Source of the DNA: Burkholderiales bacterium
GTDB lineage: Bacteria; Pseudomonadota; Gammaproteobacteria; Burkholderiales; SG8-39
Assembly: GCA_014860355.1 (NCBI GenBank)
Contig: JACZJV010000157.1
Location: 1-39,507 of the forward strand
DNA: 39,507 nt
Reading direction: 5' to 3'
A program made the position numbers and the translations under genes. The notes below the pieces were generated by a model. That model was given only the letters and a program-made list of their open reading frames with translations. It made no database searches and was not told the origin of the DNA. How positions within the stretch are numbered: position 1 is the stretch's first letter; every line of letters starts with the position of its first letter. Below, in pieces: positions 37,953 to 39,507 of the stretch.

Positions 37953-39507
37953 TTGAACGATAAGATAGACCTCGATGCCGAACTGCGCGAAGACGTGCGC
38001 CTGCTCGGACGCCTGCTGGGCCGGGTTTTGCAGGAGCGCACCGGCGAGGCCGGCTATGCACTGATCGAGGGCGTGCGCCAGACCGCGGTGCGCTTTCGTC
38101 GTGCGGAGCCGGGCGAGGCGGCGGCGGTGCGCGCCGAACTGACCGGCATACTCGACGGACTGTCGCGGCGGCAGAATCTGGATGTGGTGCGCGCGTTCAG
38201 CTACTTCCTGCATCTGCTCAATATCGCCGAGGACCGGCATCAGAAGCGCAAACGCCGCAACTGGCTGCGCGCGGGCCTGCCGCCGCGCGAGGGCAGTCTC
38301 GCGCGGGTCCTGGCGCAGCTCGATGCGGCCGGTGTGGGGGCCGCGGCGCTGCAGACATGGTTGGACGGCGCGCTGGTGAGTCCGGTGCTGACCGCGCATC
38401 CGACCGAGGTGAAACGCAAGAGCACGCTGGACTGCGAGCGCGAAATCGCACGGCTGCTCGAGCGCCGCGACCGCGAGCAATTGCTGCCCGCAGAGCAGGA
38501 GGAACTCGAACAGGAGCTCTACACCTGGATCCTCACCATGTGGCAGACGGCGATGCTGCGCCTGACCAAGCTGCGCGTGGTGGACGAAATCGACAACGCG
38601 CTGTCCTATTACCGCAGCACCTTCCTGGAGCAGATCCCGAAGCTCTACGCGCAGATGGAGCGCAGCCTGGCCGCGCACACGGGCGCGGCCAGGCATCTGC
38701 CGGTGCTGCTGCGCATGGGCTCATGGATAGGCGGGGACCGCGACGGCAATCCCAATGTCGATGCGCAGGTGCTGCGCCTCGCGATCCAGCGCCAGGCGCG
38801 GCTGGCGTTCGCCCACTATCTGCAGCAGGTCCACCTGCTCGGGGGCGAACTCTCGATCGCCGCGCGCCTGGTGAATGTCACGCCCGGGTTGCTGGCGCTC
38901 GCCGACGCCGCGGGCGACGTATCCCCGTTCCGCCAGGACGAGCCCTACCGGCGCGCGCTGATCGGAATTTATGCGCGGCTGGCGGCGAGCGCGCGCGCGC
39001 TGTGCGGCTACCTGCCGCCGCTGGAAGCGCACGCGCCCGGGGAACCGTACGCCTCGAGCGCGGAATTGGGCGCAGCGCTACGGGTCGTGGCGGATTCGCT
39101 CGCCAACCACGGCTCCAGCGCACTGGCCGAACGGCGCCTGCTGCCGCTGATGCGCGCGATAGAAGTGTTCGGCTTCCATCTGGCGTCGCTCGATCTGCGC
39201 CAGAATTCGGCGGTGCACGAGCCGGTGGTGGCCGAACTGCTGCGCCTGGCGGGCGTGCACCGGGACTATGCGGCGCTGTCCGAGCCCGAACGCGTGGACC
39301 TGCTCACGCGCGAACTCGCGGGACCGCGCCTGCTCTATTCGCGCCACCTGGAATACAGTTCGATGACGGCCGGCGAGCTCGAGATTCTGCAGGCGGCTGC
39401 GGAGGTCCATGCGCGTTTCGGCGAGGCCGCGATCCAGAACTACATCATCTCGAATTGCGCCTCGGCAAGCGACCTGCTCGAAGTGGGCGTACTGCTGAAG
39501 GAAGTCG
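37953..39507 (+). CDS. ppc: Phosphoenolpyruvate carboxylase (3'-truncated by the window edge)
   Basis: Adds bicarbonate to PEP to make oxaloacetate, an anaplerotic step. 518 codons are visible of about 900-930. The N-terminus NDKIDLDAELREDVRLLGRLLG fits the family, with a TTG start at 37953; no ATG or GTG precedes it in a suitable place. The active-site His149 lies in VLTAHPTEVKRKS, and the PEP-site motif GSWIGGDRDGNPNV is near 251-264. LASLDLRQNS follows near 410. The frame is open to the last base. It starts 73 bases after the MBL gene. Confidence 0.95.
   Translation, partial: MNDKIDLDAELREDVRLLGRLLGRVLQERTGEAGYALIEGVRQTAVRFRRAEPGEAAAVRAELTGILDGLSRRQNLDVVRAFSYFLHLLNIAEDRHQKRKRRNWLRAGLPPREGSLARVLAQLDAAGVGAAALQTWLDGALVSPVLTAHPTEVKRKSTLDCEREIARLLERRDREQLLPAEQEELEQELYTWILTMWQTAMLRLTKLRVVDEIDNALSYYRSTFLEQIPKLYAQMERSLAAHTGAARHLPVLLRMGSWIGGDRDGNPNVDAQVLRLAIQRQARLAFAHYLQQVHLLGGELSIAARLVNVTPGLLALADAAGDVSPFRQDEPYRRALIGIYARLAASARALCGYLPPLEAHAPGEPYASSAELGAALRVVADSLANHGSSALAERRLLPLMRAIEVFGFHLASLDLRQNSAVHEPVVAELLRLAGVHRDYAALSEPERVDLLTRELAGPRLLYSRHLEYSSMTAGELEILQAAAEVHARFGEAAIQNYIISNCASASDLLEVGVLLKEV

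Noticed and set aside
1-39507. CRISPR array, insertion sequence, prophage or toxin-antitoxin genes
   Set aside because: No regularly spaced repeats, transposase, integrase or toxin motifs were seen on either strand.

Overview
The window is a dense, GC-rich (roughly two-thirds G+C by eye) stretch of a betaproteobacterial chromosome. The evidence is the gene order: histidine genes, then a HIT protein, tatABC, a DegS-type protease, a NIF3 protein, petABC, sspAB and tRNA-Thr. That order is familiar from Burkholderiales, Rhodocyclales and Nitrosomonadales. The species cannot be named. Both ends cut a gene: hisD lacks its start and ppc lacks its 3' part.

Layout. (1) 1-6151: hisD(partial)-C-B-H-A-F-I-E, all forward, covering most of histidine biosynthesis. 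(2) 6246-8205: HIT protein and tatA, tatB, tatC (twin-arginine export). (3) 8368-14313: a branched-chain-amino-acid-type ABC importer (binding protein, LivG, LivF, LivH, LivM) and a frameshifted alpha/beta hydrolase. This block appears inserted into the otherwise conserved order. (4) 14363-16441: divergent DegS-like protease and NIF3-like protein. (5) 16590-20695: cytochrome bc1 complex petABC (its Rieske subunit has a twin-arginine signal), sspA, sspB and tRNA-Thr(TGT). (6) 20817-26916, reverse strand: a signalling block, read in transcription order as PAS histidine kinase, NarL-type regulator, lone receiver, FNR-like regulator without an N-terminal iron-sulfur cysteine set, universal stress protein, and a cyclic-nucleotide-binding-domain protein without a DNA-binding domain. 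A short ribosome-hibernation factor gene diverges from the kinase. The shared intergenic region holds a near-perfect FNR box placed as in a class II activated promoter of the hibernation gene. (7) 27754-32515: an NAD(P)H/FAD/iron-sulfur subunit with both catalytic subunits of a 2-oxoacid:ferredoxin oxidoreductase (korC-korA-korB layout). (8) 32654-39507: a periplasmic DsbA-like protein, a glutathione transferase, a 2-hydroxychromene-2-carboxylate isomerase-like protein, a CPA1 Na+/H+ antiporter, an aldo/keto reductase, a metallo-beta-lactamase-fold hydrolase and the first 518 codons of PEP carboxylase.

How it fits together. The Tat system would export the folded Rieske protein of the neighbouring bc1 complex. 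The kinase/NarL/receiver/FNR-like/UspA block, with an FNR site in front of the hibernation factor, suggests a module that shifts the cell into a resting state when oxygen or electron acceptors run out. The 2-oxoacid:ferredoxin oxidoreductase with its NAD(P)-type subunit fits a facultative anaerobe that needs low-potential electrons; related enzymes serve anaerobic aromatic degradation in Thauera-like bacteria. These functional links are inferences.

The most notable non-coding features are the FNR box (27013-27026), three consecutive inverted repeats plus a four-codon leader ORF before livG, a 10-bp inverted repeat directly upstream of the ribosome-binding site of the cyclic-nucleotide-domain gene, a 27-bp tandem duplication inside hisF, a repeat-built signal peptide in petC, and a recurring GG-TAnAAT-C promoter-like box upstream of many genes.
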